Shown in pieces: positions 1-6,086 of a stretch of 6,086 bases of DNA. Every line of letters begins with the position of its first letter. The stretch's first letter is position 1. A program made the position numbers and the translations under genes. The notes beneath the pieces are model-generated. The model had not been told where the DNA came from. It saw nothing but the letters and a program-made list of their open reading frames with translations, and ran no database searches. Source of the stretch: Spirosomataceae bacterium (GTDB lineage: Bacteria; Bacteroidota; Bacteroidia; Cytophagales; Spirosomataceae); NCBI GenBank assembly GCA_030731175.1, contig JANQUM010000136.1:1-6086 (forward strand), written 5' to 3'.

Positions 1-1
1 G

Positions 2-1192
2 GCATACGGCGAATCAAACTTAACTTTTGGCAGAAATTACATCATTCCAAAACCCGTTGACCCGCGTTTGCTTACCACAGTTGCTCCGGCAGTAGCTCGT
101 GCCGCAATGGAAACCGGCGTAGCAAAAAGCCCTATTCAAGATTGGGACGCCTATGAAATCGCCTTGTCGAAACGTCTTGGTTTAGACAACAACTTAACCA
201 AAGGAATTAGAACAAAAGCGAAGCAATCACCAAAGCGTGTCGTTTTTGCTGACGCAGAAAACCTCACCGTTTTAAAAGCCGCTCAGGAGGTTATTTCTGA
301 GGGTATTGGTATTCCGATTTTATTAGGAAATAAAGATAGAGTACACGAATTACTTGCTAACAATGCCATAGATTTGGGTGAGATTGAAATTATCGACCCA
401 ATGAAGCCCAAGGGTGAAAAAGAGAAAGAGCGTCTAAAGCACTATCAAGAGCTATTTTACGAAAAACGGAAACGTAAAGGTTACACCGTTTCGGAAGCCA
501 ATCACATTATGCACCGCAGAAATTATTACGGGGCAATGATGGTAGAAACTGGCTACGCCGATGTAATGCTTGGCGGTATGACCCGCAATTTCCCTGATAC
601 TATTCGTCCGGCTTTGCAAATCATCGGTTCACAAGATGGTGTAAAAAAAGTTTCGGGAATGTATATACTTATGTCTCGCTTCGGCCCACTTTTCTTTGCT
701 GATACTACGATCAATTTTGACCCAACAACCGAAGAATTAGTCGAAATCACAGAACTCGCCGCCAAGCAAGTAGAGAAATTCAATATCAAACCTCGCATAG
801 CGATGGTTACGTATTCAAACTTTGGTTCTGTGTCAGACGGACTTGCCCCAACGAAAATGCGGAATGCAGTAAAGGAGTTGAAAAAGCGTAATCCAACAAT
901 GGTGGTAGATGGTGAAATGCAAGCTCACCTTGCGTTTGACACCGAACTACTTAAAGCCCACCACCCATTTAGCGAACTAGCGGATGGAAGAGCGAACACG
1001 TTCATTTTCCCGAACCTTTCTTCTTCAAATATTGCTTACAACCTTGTCAAAGAAATAAGCGATATTCCTAAAATCGGACCGTTGGTACTTGGTTTGAAAA
1101 AACCAGTTCACGTATTGCAACTTGGGGCAACAGTCCGAGAAAGTGTTGACACCGTAGCCATTGCGGTTGTAGATGCCCAAAGAGGTTACTAA
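2..1192 (+). CDS. maeB: NADP-dependent malic enzyme, C-terminal part (phosphotransacetylase-like domain), 5' truncated by window edge
   Basis: The frame is open from base 2 to the TAA at 1190-1192, giving 396 residues with no start inside the window. The first residues (AYGESNLTFGRNYIIPKP, then DPRLL and APAVARAAMETGVA) match the end of the malic enzyme domain and the linker of MaeB-type enzymes. From about residue 75 (KRVVFADAENLTVLKAAQ) to the end is a phosphate acetyl/butyryltransferase-like domain, including FADTTINFDPTTEEL and a C-terminal VAIAVVDAQ. MaeB converts malate to pyruvate, CO2 and NADPH in the cytoplasm. In characterised MaeB proteins the fused domain regulates the enzyme by sensing acetyl-CoA and is not known to act as a transacetylase. 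E. coli MaeB is about 760 residues, so roughly the first half, with the malate and NADP sites, lies upstream. A stand-alone phosphotransacetylase is unlikely because of the malic enzyme tail. Any start codon near base 68 would be internal and is not credible. Confidence 0.94.
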   Translation, partial: AYGESNLTFGRNYIIPKPVDPRLLTTVAPAVARAAMETGVAKSPIQDWDAYEIALSKRLGLDNNLTKGIRTKAKQSPKRVVFADAENLTVLKAAQEVISEGIGIPILLGNKDRVHELLANNAIDLGEIEIIDPMKPKGEKEKERLKHYQELFYEKRKRKGYTVSEANHIMHRRNYYGAMMVETGYADVMLGGMTRNFPDTIRPALQIIGSQDGVKKVSGMYILMSRFGPLFFADTTINFDPTTEELVEITELAAKQVEKFNIKPRIAMVTYSNFGSVSDGLAPTKMRNAVKELKKRNPTMVVDGEMQAHLAFDTELLKAHHPFSELADGRANTFIFPNLSSSNIAYNLVKEISDIPKIGPLVLGLKKPVHVLQLGATVRESVDTVAIAVVDAQRGY

Positions 1193-1194
1193 AA

Positions 1195-1959
1195 ATGCCT
1201 TTCTTATCAATAATAACGATAACTTTTAACGCCGAAAAATTCATCGGCAAAACAATTGCCAGCGTTGATCAACAAGTATTCAAAGATTTTGAATACTTGT
1301 TGATTGATGGTAATTCTACGGATAAAACGTTGGAAATTGCACGCAAAAGCGGTGATTTATTCGATAAAATCGTTTCGGAACCAGATAAAGGTTTGTATGA
1401 TGCCATGAACAAGGGGCTTCGACTTGCAACCGGAGATTACGTTTGGTTTGTAAACGCCGGAGACGAAATTGCCGCTTCAACAATTACAGACGACCTCTTT
1501 CAGCTAATTCAAAACGAAAAACCTGACGTAATTTACGGTGAAACCCTGTTCATTGATAATGATGGTACAGTTTTGGGAAAACGAAGCGAACTTACTCCTC
1601 ACAGACTCCCAAGACATTTAGCTTGGAAAGACATGAAGTTAGGCATGTTAGTTTGCCATCAATCGTTCATTGTTCGGAGAGAAATTGCTCCCTTTTACAT
1701 CGAAAATAATTTGAGTGCAGATATTGACTGGGAAATTTCGAGCTTGAAATCATCCCAAAAAACAATACTTTATAACGGAGTTTTATCGAAATACTTGATA
1801 GGAGGAATTTCAAATCAACAATTAAAGAAATCGCTGATTGACAGATTTTTAGTACTAAAGAAGCATTTTGGTTTAGCGGCTACTATGATTTCCCACGCTC
1901 AGATACTGGCTCGAGGAGCAAAAAAAATAATCAAGAACAAAGGAGAAAAATATTGGTAA
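1195..1959 (+). CDS. Family 2 glycosyltransferase (GT-A fold), WcaE-like
   Basis: This 254-residue cytoplasmic or membrane-associated protein has the usual GT2 layout. SIITITFN is at residues 5-12 and the nucleotide-binding strand with DGNSTDKT at 38-45. SEPDKGLYDAMNKG at 61-74 is typical of the WcaE-like branch. GDYVWFVNAGDE at 80-91 stands at the metal-binding position, with NAGD in place of a classical DxD. CHQSFIVRRE is at 154-163 and SADIDWE at 174-180, where the catalytic acid normally sits. There is no signal peptide or obvious membrane segment. It should move a sugar from a nucleotide donor to a growing polysaccharide or lipid-linked acceptor; donor and acceptor cannot be read from the sequence. 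The ATG lies 2 bases after the maeB stop, and AGAGG at 1181-1185, inside maeB, is a possible weak ribosome site 9 bases upstream. Co-transcription with maeB is likely, though a shared function is not. The 3' half is visibly richer in A and T than its neighbours, as often seen in surface-sugar genes. Confidence 0.91.
   Translation: MPFLSIITITFNAEKFIGKTIASVDQQVFKDFEYLLIDGNSTDKTLEIARKSGDLFDKIVSEPDKGLYDAMNKGLRLATGDYVWFVNAGDEIAASTITDDLFQLIQNEKPDVIYGETLFIDNDGTVLGKRSELTPHRLPRHLAWKDMKLGMLVCHQSFIVRREIAPFYIENNLSADIDWEISSLKSSQKTILYNGVLSKYLIGGISNQQLKKSLIDRFLVLKKHFGLAATMISHAQILARGAKKIIKNKGEKYW
1268..1304. repeat. Perfect 17-bp inverted repeat with 3-base loop inside the glycosyltransferase gene
   Basis: Bases 1268-1284 are exactly reverse-complementary to 1288-1304, with GAT (1285-1287) as the loop. 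In RNA the stem could extend to 1263-1309, adding C-G and U-A pairs and three G-U wobbles, for 22 pairs. The symmetry is in codon register. Codons CAA CAA GTA TTC AAA (residues 26-30) mirror TTT GAA TAC TTG TTG (residues 32-36) around the codon for Asp31. No T-run follows on either strand, so it is not an intrinsic terminator. Its function is unknown. Confidence 0.9.
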
Positions 1960-1961
1960 AA

Positions 1962-2684
1962 TCAAAACAAATCAAATAGGTTCTTCACTCCCATTGTCTT
2001 TGAAATCGTAAATCCTTCGCCGTATTTCGTTCCAATTTTATGGCCCATTTCTTGCGAGCGGGCAATTACAAATTTCAGAAAGTCAGGTGAAGTCAAATAA
2101 CTTTCAGGTTCGTTGCTGTTTGGGTCGTAAAATTGCGATTTAAATGCTCTAATTGACTTCTCTTTCGTTTCCCAAAAATCAGAAATATCTGTAACAAAAT
2201 CAGGCTCGATGTAACGGTCTTGAATGTAATGATAAACAGCTTTGGGTCGCCAAGCAGCCTGTGTGTTTCCGTTTTCGTCTGTGCTTTCAATCATCCTTAA
2301 GCCAGAGTAAAAACACGCTTGGAGCGTTAGTTCTGCTGCCCTGCCGTGGTCTGGATGACGGTCTTCCACCGCATTTGCTAAAACTATTTCTGGTTGGTAT
2401 TTTCGTATGACTTGAATAAGTTGTTTCTGATGTGCTTCGTCGTTTTTGAAAAAACCATCCCGCATTTTCAAATTTTCCCGAGCAGCTAATCCAAGAATTT
2501 TGCTTGAGCTATCGGCTTCCGCCAATCTAATTTCAGCACTTCCACGCGTACCGAGTTCACCTTGCGTAAAATCAACAATCCCCACTTTTTTACCTTTGGC
2601 AATGTGGGAAGCAATCGTCCCTGAACAACCCAACTCGGCGTCATCAGGATGAACCGCAAATACTAAAATATCAAGTTTTAACAT
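1962..2684 (-). CDS. bshB1: N-acetyl-alpha-D-glucosaminyl L-malate deacetylase (bacillithiol biosynthesis)
   Basis: This is a 240-residue zinc deacetylase of the LmbE/PIG-L family. BshB1 removes the acetyl group from GlcNAc-malate in the cytoplasm, the second step of bacillithiol synthesis, between BshA and BshC. AVHPDDAELGCSGT (10-23) supplies His12 and Asp15 as metal ligands and Asp14 as the likely general base. GELGTRGS (42-49) and Arg53 follow. EDRHPDHGRAAEL contains His110 and the third ligand, His113. This spacing matches what I recall for the Bacillus cereus homologue BcZBP. Length is normal for the family. The ATG at 2684 is chosen because it places the first beta strand directly before AVHPDD and leaves a 4-base gap to the peptidase gene. 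The frame stays open to a TTG at 2789, but that would overlap the upstream gene by about 100 bases and adds residues unlike the family. bshA and bshC are not in the window. A sugar deacetylase for another substrate is less likely. Confidence 0.93.
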   Translation of the reverse strand: MLKLDILVFAVHPDDAELGCSGTIASHIAKGKKVGIVDFTQGELGTRGSAEIRLAEADSSSKILGLAARENLKMRDGFFKNDEAHQKQLIQVIRKYQPEIVLANAVEDRHPDHGRAAELTLQACFYSGLRMIESTDENGNTQAAWRPKAVYHYIQDRYIEPDFVTDISDFWETKEKSIRAFKSQFYDPNSNEPESYLTSPDFLKFVIARSQEMGHKIGTKYGEGFTISKTMGVKNLFDLF

Positions 2685-2688
2685 AGTT

Positions 2689-3891
2689 CTATTGAATACG
2701 AAGCGACATTCCAATCTGCAACGCCTGGTTTGCACGGATGCGATTAAGTTGGCAAATATCACCCACTGTAGTTCTATTTCGGCTCGCAATTGCCGTCAAC
2801 GTATCACCACGTTTCACTCTTATCCAAACTTTTTGAGTAAGTTGCTGTGGCTCGGGAGCGTCATCTTCGGAAGATTCAAAATCAATTGCAACCCTAGATT
2901 TTCCGCCCCGTAAGTAATTGTAATACGAGCGATCTAACAAGAGTTCTTGCGTCAAAATTTCGGTTCCGTTCGCCGCACCAGAGTATCTAAATATGTTTTC
3001 TGAATCGAATGCGTTTCCTTCGTAGCGTACTTCAATGTGAAGGTGTGAACCTGAACTTCTACCCGTGTTACCGCCAAGACCAATTTTGTCACCGGCTTTC
3101 ACTAAAGTGTTTGGCTCAACTAAAATTTTGGAGAGGTGGCCATAAAGCGTTTCCAAACCATTATAATGCCGCACCAAAACCGTATTTCCCCAGCCTGAAT
3201 GACCGCCCGCTACCCGTACAATACCATCAAAAGTAGAATAAACGGGATCTCCGGTTTCCAAATCTATATCTGTACCAACGTGCCAGCGGTTACGCCTGTA
3301 ACCAAAATGCGAGGTAATTGGCGTACGATCAAGCGGCGTATTCCAATACCGACCTTCGTTCAAGTCGTACAATTTTATCGGAATCACATCTTCAAAATCT
3401 TTGGGGTCAATTCCGTACGGATCAACAGTTCGGGTATCCCAGATTGAGTAATAGCTGGCCACTTTTACCATCTCACTTGGATCATCGAAGGTGATATAAT
3501 CCTCAATTTCAACAATTTGCAGCTCACCTTCGTCTATAGATGAAGTATCGTCTTCCACCATCTTGTTTACTTCCCTGATTGGCTCAAGGCGAAAAGGTAA
3601 ATCATCACCATTTAAAGCTTTTGCGGCGTTAACGTCAGACTTCATCAACTCAGTTTTGTCGGTTTTTGACTCGAATGAACTCGAAAACCGCAAGCGTGGC
3701 TGCTCCTCAAACTGGAACTCTATTTCGGGCTCTGATGTAGCGGGTGAAGTTGAAGTGGTGACTGTTTCGATTTGCTGTTTGGTGTCTTTCTGGAAAATTT
3801 TTGGAGCTTTTAAAATCCGTCCTTTTTCCCGCTGACCGTAGCCGCAAAACGCAAAAGTGAGTAAACAAATGGTAAAAAATACTTTTTTCAT
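2689..3891 (-). CDS. Exported M23 family (LytM-type) metallopeptidase with C-terminal LysM domain
   Basis: The protein has 400 residues. MKKVFFTICLLTFAFCGYGQ is a signal peptide, with cleavage probable around residues 19-20. Cys16 is preceded by Phe, so it is not a good lipobox. Residues 21-140 are acidic and of low complexity, probably a linker. From about 145 comes the block YYSIWDTRTVDPYGIDP typical of Bacteroidota homologues. The M23 domain (about 185-300) has SHFGYR, His204 and Asp208 in HVGTD, His252 in LYGHL, and HLH at 283-285. All expected zinc and catalytic positions are therefore present, and the enzyme should be active. A LysM peptidoglycan-binding domain fills about 354-400 (VKRGDTLTAIASRNRTTV). 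It is expected to cut peptide cross-links of periplasmic peptidoglycan in growth or division; the exact bond is not readable. The start lies 3 bases after the trxB stop, and bshB1 begins 4 bases after this gene, so all three are probably co-transcribed. Confidence 0.93.
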   Translation of the reverse strand: MKKVFFTICLLTFAFCGYGQREKGRILKAPKIFQKDTKQQIETVTTSTSPATSEPEIEFQFEEQPRLRFSSSFESKTDKTELMKSDVNAAKALNGDDLPFRLEPIREVNKMVEDDTSSIDEGELQIVEIEDYITFDDPSEMVKVASYYSIWDTRTVDPYGIDPKDFEDVIPIKLYDLNEGRYWNTPLDRTPITSHFGYRRNRWHVGTDIDLETGDPVYSTFDGIVRVAGGHSGWGNTVLVRHYNGLETLYGHLSKILVEPNTLVKAGDKIGLGGNTGRSSGSHLHIEVRYEGNAFDSENIFRYSGAANGTEILTQELLLDRSYYNYLRGGKSRVAIDFESSEDDAPEPQQLTQKVWIRVKRGDTLTAIASRNRTTVGDICQLNRIRANQALQIGMSLRIQ

Positions 3892-3894
3892 TTT

Positions 3895-4851
3895 TTAGGC
3901 AAGTTGTGCAACTTCAAATTCTACTTCTGATAAGTACCGCTCCGCATCAAGTGCGGCCATGCAACCCGTGCCCGCCGCCGTTACAGCTTGACGATATATT
4001 TTATCCTGAGCATCACCGCTGGCAAAAACGCCCGAAACGTTAGTTAAAGTAGAACCTGGAATTGTTTTGATGTAACCTTCGTGGTCAAGTTCCAAATATG
4101 GTTTAAAAATATCGGTATTGGGTTTGTGACCAATCGCGACAAAGAAAGCCGCAACTTCCACCACTGACTCTTCGTTGGTTTCGTTATTAAGAACCTTAAC
4201 GCCGGTTACTTCGTCTTCACCCAAAACTTCTACGGTTTCGGTATTGAATAAAATTTCGATATTCGGCGTATTTCTCACACGGTTTTCCATGATTGTAGAA
4301 GCCTTGAAATGGTCTTTCCGCACGAGCATTGTCACTTTCTTGCAAAGCTTAGATAGGTAATGAGCTTCCTCGCAAGCGGTATCTCCGGCTCCAACTATTG
4401 CAACTTCTTTTCCTCGGAAAAAGAATCCGTCACAGACGGCACACGCCGAAACTCCCATTCCGTTAAGACGTTGCTCAGAAGGTAAACCCAACCACTTTGC
4501 TGAAGCTCCTGTAGAAATAATTACTGATTTGGCGGTTATTTCGTGGTTCTCGTCGATGATGACTTTTAATGCCGACGAGTCTGAGAAATCAACTGCTGTT
4601 CCCATGCCCCAGCGATTATCCGTTCCGAAACGCTCGGCTTGTTTACGAAGCTGCTCCATCATTTCCGGACCTTGAACGCCATCAACGTAACCCGGAAAAT
4701 TCTCAACGTCATTTGTTATAGTCAACTGCCCACCAGGCTGATCGCCTTGGTACATCACTGGATTCATACCCGCTCTTGCAGCGTAAATTGCAGCGGTATA
4801 TCCCGCCGGACCCGAACCTAATATCAAAACGTTTACTTCTTCTTTAGTCAT
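3895..4851 (-). CDS. trxB: Thioredoxin reductase (NADPH, FAD)
   Basis: This 318-residue cytoplasmic flavoprotein is of normal length for the low-molecular-weight bacterial type. It passes electrons from NADPH through FAD to a disulfide and on to thioredoxin. The FAD-binding loop GSGPAG is at 12-17, PGGQLTITNDVENFPG at 39-54, and the redox pair Cys137/Cys140 in CAVCDG. The NADPH fold GAGDTACEEA is at 154-163. The C-terminal FAD motif FASGDAQDKIYRQ follows, with AAGTGCMAALDAERYL near residues 290-310. The 2'-phosphate contact region reads VRKDHFKA (177-184), where E. coli has HRRDGFRA, so basic residues are kept but softened. The CxxC pair excludes bacilliredoxin reductase (YpdA) and ferredoxin-NADP reductase of the same superfamily. 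The ATG at 4851 directly precedes the first beta strand. This is the first gene of the probable trxB-peptidase-bshB1 unit, with a promoter-like sequence about 50 bases upstream and an A/T-rich leader lacking a clear Shine-Dalgarno sequence. Confidence 0.96.
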   Translation of the reverse strand: MTKEEVNVLILGSGPAGYTAAIYAARAGMNPVMYQGDQPGGQLTITNDVENFPGYVDGVQGPEMMEQLRKQAERFGTDNRWGMGTAVDFSDSSALKVIIDENHEITAKSVIISTGASAKWLGLPSEQRLNGMGVSACAVCDGFFFRGKEVAIVGAGDTACEEAHYLSKLCKKVTMLVRKDHFKASTIMENRVRNTPNIEILFNTETVEVLGEDEVTGVKVLNNETNEESVVEVAAFFVAIGHKPNTDIFKPYLELDHEGYIKTIPGSTLTNVSGVFASGDAQDKIYRQAVTAAGTGCMAALDAERYLSEVEFEVAQLA

Positions 4852-4897
4852 TTTTGTAATCTCTAATTTTATAATTTACCAACAACGCGGTAGGTTG

Positions 4898-4928
4898 CAA
4901 AGTTCGTAAAAATTGCAGCAGAATCAAA
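4898..4928 (-). promoter_or_regulatory. Putative Bacteroidota sigma-A-type promoter for the trxB unit
   Basis: Read on the minus strand, TTTG (4928-4925) is followed after 19 bases by GAACTTTG (4905-4898). The Bacteroidota consensus is TTTG, 17-23 bases, then TAxxTTTG, so seven of the eight fixed bases match. Transcription would begin near 4890, giving a leader of about 40 bases that is mostly A/T. The 103-base gap (4852-4954) shows no convincing terminator for the upstream OmpA-domain gene, so read-through from it remains possible. Confidence 0.5.
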
Positions 4929-4954
4929 CGGACAAAGACTTACATTACACAATT

Positions 4955-6086
4955 TCATTGAATACTGAATTCAATTCGTCGGTTTAATTGTCGATTGTTC
5001 TCATTTTGATTGGGTAACAGCGGAAAGGCTTCGCCAAAACCTTTAGGAATAATTCGGTTCTGGTCAATTTGCTTAGTCACCAAATAGGCTGCAACGGCTT
5101 CAGCACGAGCCTGAGAGAGCGAAAGGTTATCATTTTCGTTTCCAACGTCATCGGTGTGTCCGTTTATTTTTGCAACAATGTCCTTATTATCTTCGAGCAG
5201 TTTAGCGAGTTTGTCCAATTCAAAATACGAATCTGAACGCAAGATAGCGGAACCCGAATCGAAGAAAATATTAGATAAAACTGTATTTGCCTCTTTCTTT
5301 ATTTCATCCAAAGCAATATCAACTTTTTTACCTTCGCTGCGATCGGATTCTGAAACATCAACGTTCAGGCTTTTGAATAAAAAGCCGTCTCTATTTGCGT
5401 GAATTGCGTAACGGTTTCCGTGCGGAAGCACTAAAACATATTCCCCGGAAACGACGTCTGAATTTGTTGTGAGTAGCACTTTTTGCGTGGCTAAATCAAC
5501 TAATTGAATCGTTGCTGAAAGGGGCTTATTTGTGGTTTTATCAGTCACCAATCCTTTCAAATAATTTACTTTTTTGTACTTCGTTTTTATCGATTCAGGG
5601 ATTTCAAAAGAAAAAAGATCAATTCTTTTTTTGTCATCAGAGGCGTAAAAAGCCGTTTTACCGTCGGACGTTACAAATAACGAAACTTGATCGTCGGCAT
5701 TGTTAATCGGGTAACCGAGATTTTGCGGCTCTTCAAAATTTCCATCCACGATATTTGCCATAAAAATATCAAACCCGCCAAAAGACCTTCTGCCGTTTGA
5801 AGAGAAGAAAATTGTGCTTCCGTTTGCGTGAATAAACGGTGAAATATCATCCGACGTTGTGTTAATTTGTTTTCCCAAATTCACAGCGTTTGACCAAACA
5901 CCTTTTGAATTTAACTGACTTAACCACAAATCTTTACGACCAAATCCGCCGGGGCGTTCGGAGGAGAAAAAGAGCAGTTTCCCATCGCTGGAAAGTGCCG
6001 GTTGAGATTCCCAATAAGGGCTATTTACCGAGCTGCCAATATTCTGAGGGTTTGACCATTGCTCACCAGTTTTATAAGTAATGTAG
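4955..6086 (-). CDS. Outer-membrane-associated protein with PD40 propeller repeats, carboxypeptidase-regulatory-like domain and C-terminal OmpA domain; 5' truncated by window edge
   Basis: The frame is open from the window edge to the TGA at 4957-4955, giving 376 visible residues without a start. A TTG at 5929 is internal, because the repeats continue upstream of it. Three PD40 (WD40-like propeller) repeats fill about residues 1-163, with recurring W/EPQNLG, then SPF or QPALSSDG, then FFSS and GGFDIF or GRKDLW. A beta-sandwich domain of carboxypeptidase-regulatory type follows at about 173-245 (YLKGLVTDKTTNKPLSATIQL). The OmpA C-terminal domain covers about 265-376: NIFFDSGSAIL, GHTDDVG, LSLSQARAEAV and NRRIEFSIQ. 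Asp312 and Arg327 occupy the positions that bind diaminopimelate in OmpA-type domains, so peptidoglycan binding should be intact. The protein probably sits in the periplasm, tethering an outer-membrane assembly to the wall. The domain order is that of PorE of the type IX secretion system, but paralogues with the same layout are common in the phylum. N-terminal TPR repeats and a lipoprotein signal would lie outside the window. Confidence 0.92.
   Translation of the reverse strand, partial: YITYKTGEQWSNPQNIGSSVNSPYWESQPALSSDGKLLFFSSERPGGFGRKDLWLSQLNSKGVWSNAVNLGKQINTTSDDISPFIHANGSTIFFSSNGRRSFGGFDIFMANIVDGNFEEPQNLGYPINNADDQVSLFVTSDGKTAFYASDDKKRIDLFSFEIPESIKTKYKKVNYLKGLVTDKTTNKPLSATIQLVDLATQKVLLTTNSDVVSGEYVLVLPHGNRYAIHANRDGFLFKSLNVDVSESDRSEGKKVDIALDEIKKEANTVLSNIFFDSGSAILRSDSYFELDKLAKLLEDNKDIVAKINGHTDDVGNENDNLSLSQARAEAVAAYLVTKQIDQNRIIPKGFGEAFPLLPNQNENNRQLNRRIEFSIQ

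Noticed and set aside
2685..2789. N-terminal extension of bshB1 to a TTG at 2789
   Set aside because: It would overlap the M23/LysM gene in another frame, starts at a rare codon, and adds 35 residues unlike the family, whereas the ATG at 2684 gives the canonical start before AVHPDD.
3563..3835. 90-codon open frame on the plus strand
   Set aside because: It lies wholly antisense to the low-complexity linker of the M23 gene, has no recognisable domain, and is best explained as a shadow frame.
3873..3897. Runs of six A or T around the start of the M23 gene, as a possible phase-variation tract
   Set aside because: Runs are short and reflect the common start MKK and Phe codons of a signal peptide in an A/T-rich setting; no longer tract is present.
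4406..4423. Short inverted repeat TTTTCC/GGAAAA within trxB
   Set aside because: Six bases per arm with almost no loop, inside conserved coding sequence; expected by chance.
4874..4897. Possible small hairpin in the trxB leader (TACC paired with GGTA)
   Set aside because: Only four firm base pairs with an 8-base loop; too weak to call a riboswitch, operator or terminator.
5927..5929. TTG as start of the OmpA-domain gene
   Set aside because: The frame continues without a stop to the window edge and the upstream residues form another PD40 repeat, so this codon is internal.

Overview
The window looks like chromosomal DNA from a member of the Bacteroidota, probably a free-living aerobic lineage near the Cytophagales or Chitinophagales; that placement is an inference. 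Four things support it. There is a BshB1-type bacillithiol deacetylase. There is an M23 peptidase with a C-terminal LysM domain in a form common in this phylum. There is a protein built from PD40 propeller repeats, a carboxypeptidase-regulatory-like domain and an OmpA domain. The one sizeable intergenic gap holds a TTTG-N19-xAxxTTTG promoter-like sequence of the Bacteroidota sigma-A type, and gene starts lack strong Shine-Dalgarno sequences. Coding density is very high. The only gap longer than 4 bases is 103 bases, so no stretch above 300 bases lacks a gene.

Layout. On the plus strand, the 3' part of a malic enzyme-phosphotransacetylase fusion gene (maeB, 2-1192) is followed after 2 bases by a family 2 glycosyltransferase (1195-1959). 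The rest of the window reads on the minus strand. In order of transcription it holds the 3' part of an OmpA/PD40 envelope gene (6086-4955), then a 103-base gap with a probable promoter, then trxB (4851-3895), an exported M23/LysM peptidase (3891-2689) and bshB1 (2684-1962). Spacings of 3 and 4 bases make trxB, the peptidase and bshB1 a probable operon. The two strands converge at 1959/1962 with stop codons only 2 bases apart and no terminator hairpin.

How the genes fit together. trxB and bshB1 both serve thiol redox balance: NADPH-driven thioredoxin reduction and synthesis of the thiol bacillithiol. The malic enzyme on the opposite strand is a potential source of NADPH. The M23 peptidase and the OmpA-domain protein act on or bind peptidoglycan, and the glycosyltransferase probably builds a surface polysaccharide. 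No mobile element, CRISPR array, RNA gene or defence system is visible. The most unexpected structure is a perfect 17-bp inverted repeat with a 3-base loop inside the glycosyltransferase gene. The window otherwise looks like ordinary core-genome content, and I do not see a previously undescribed system in it.
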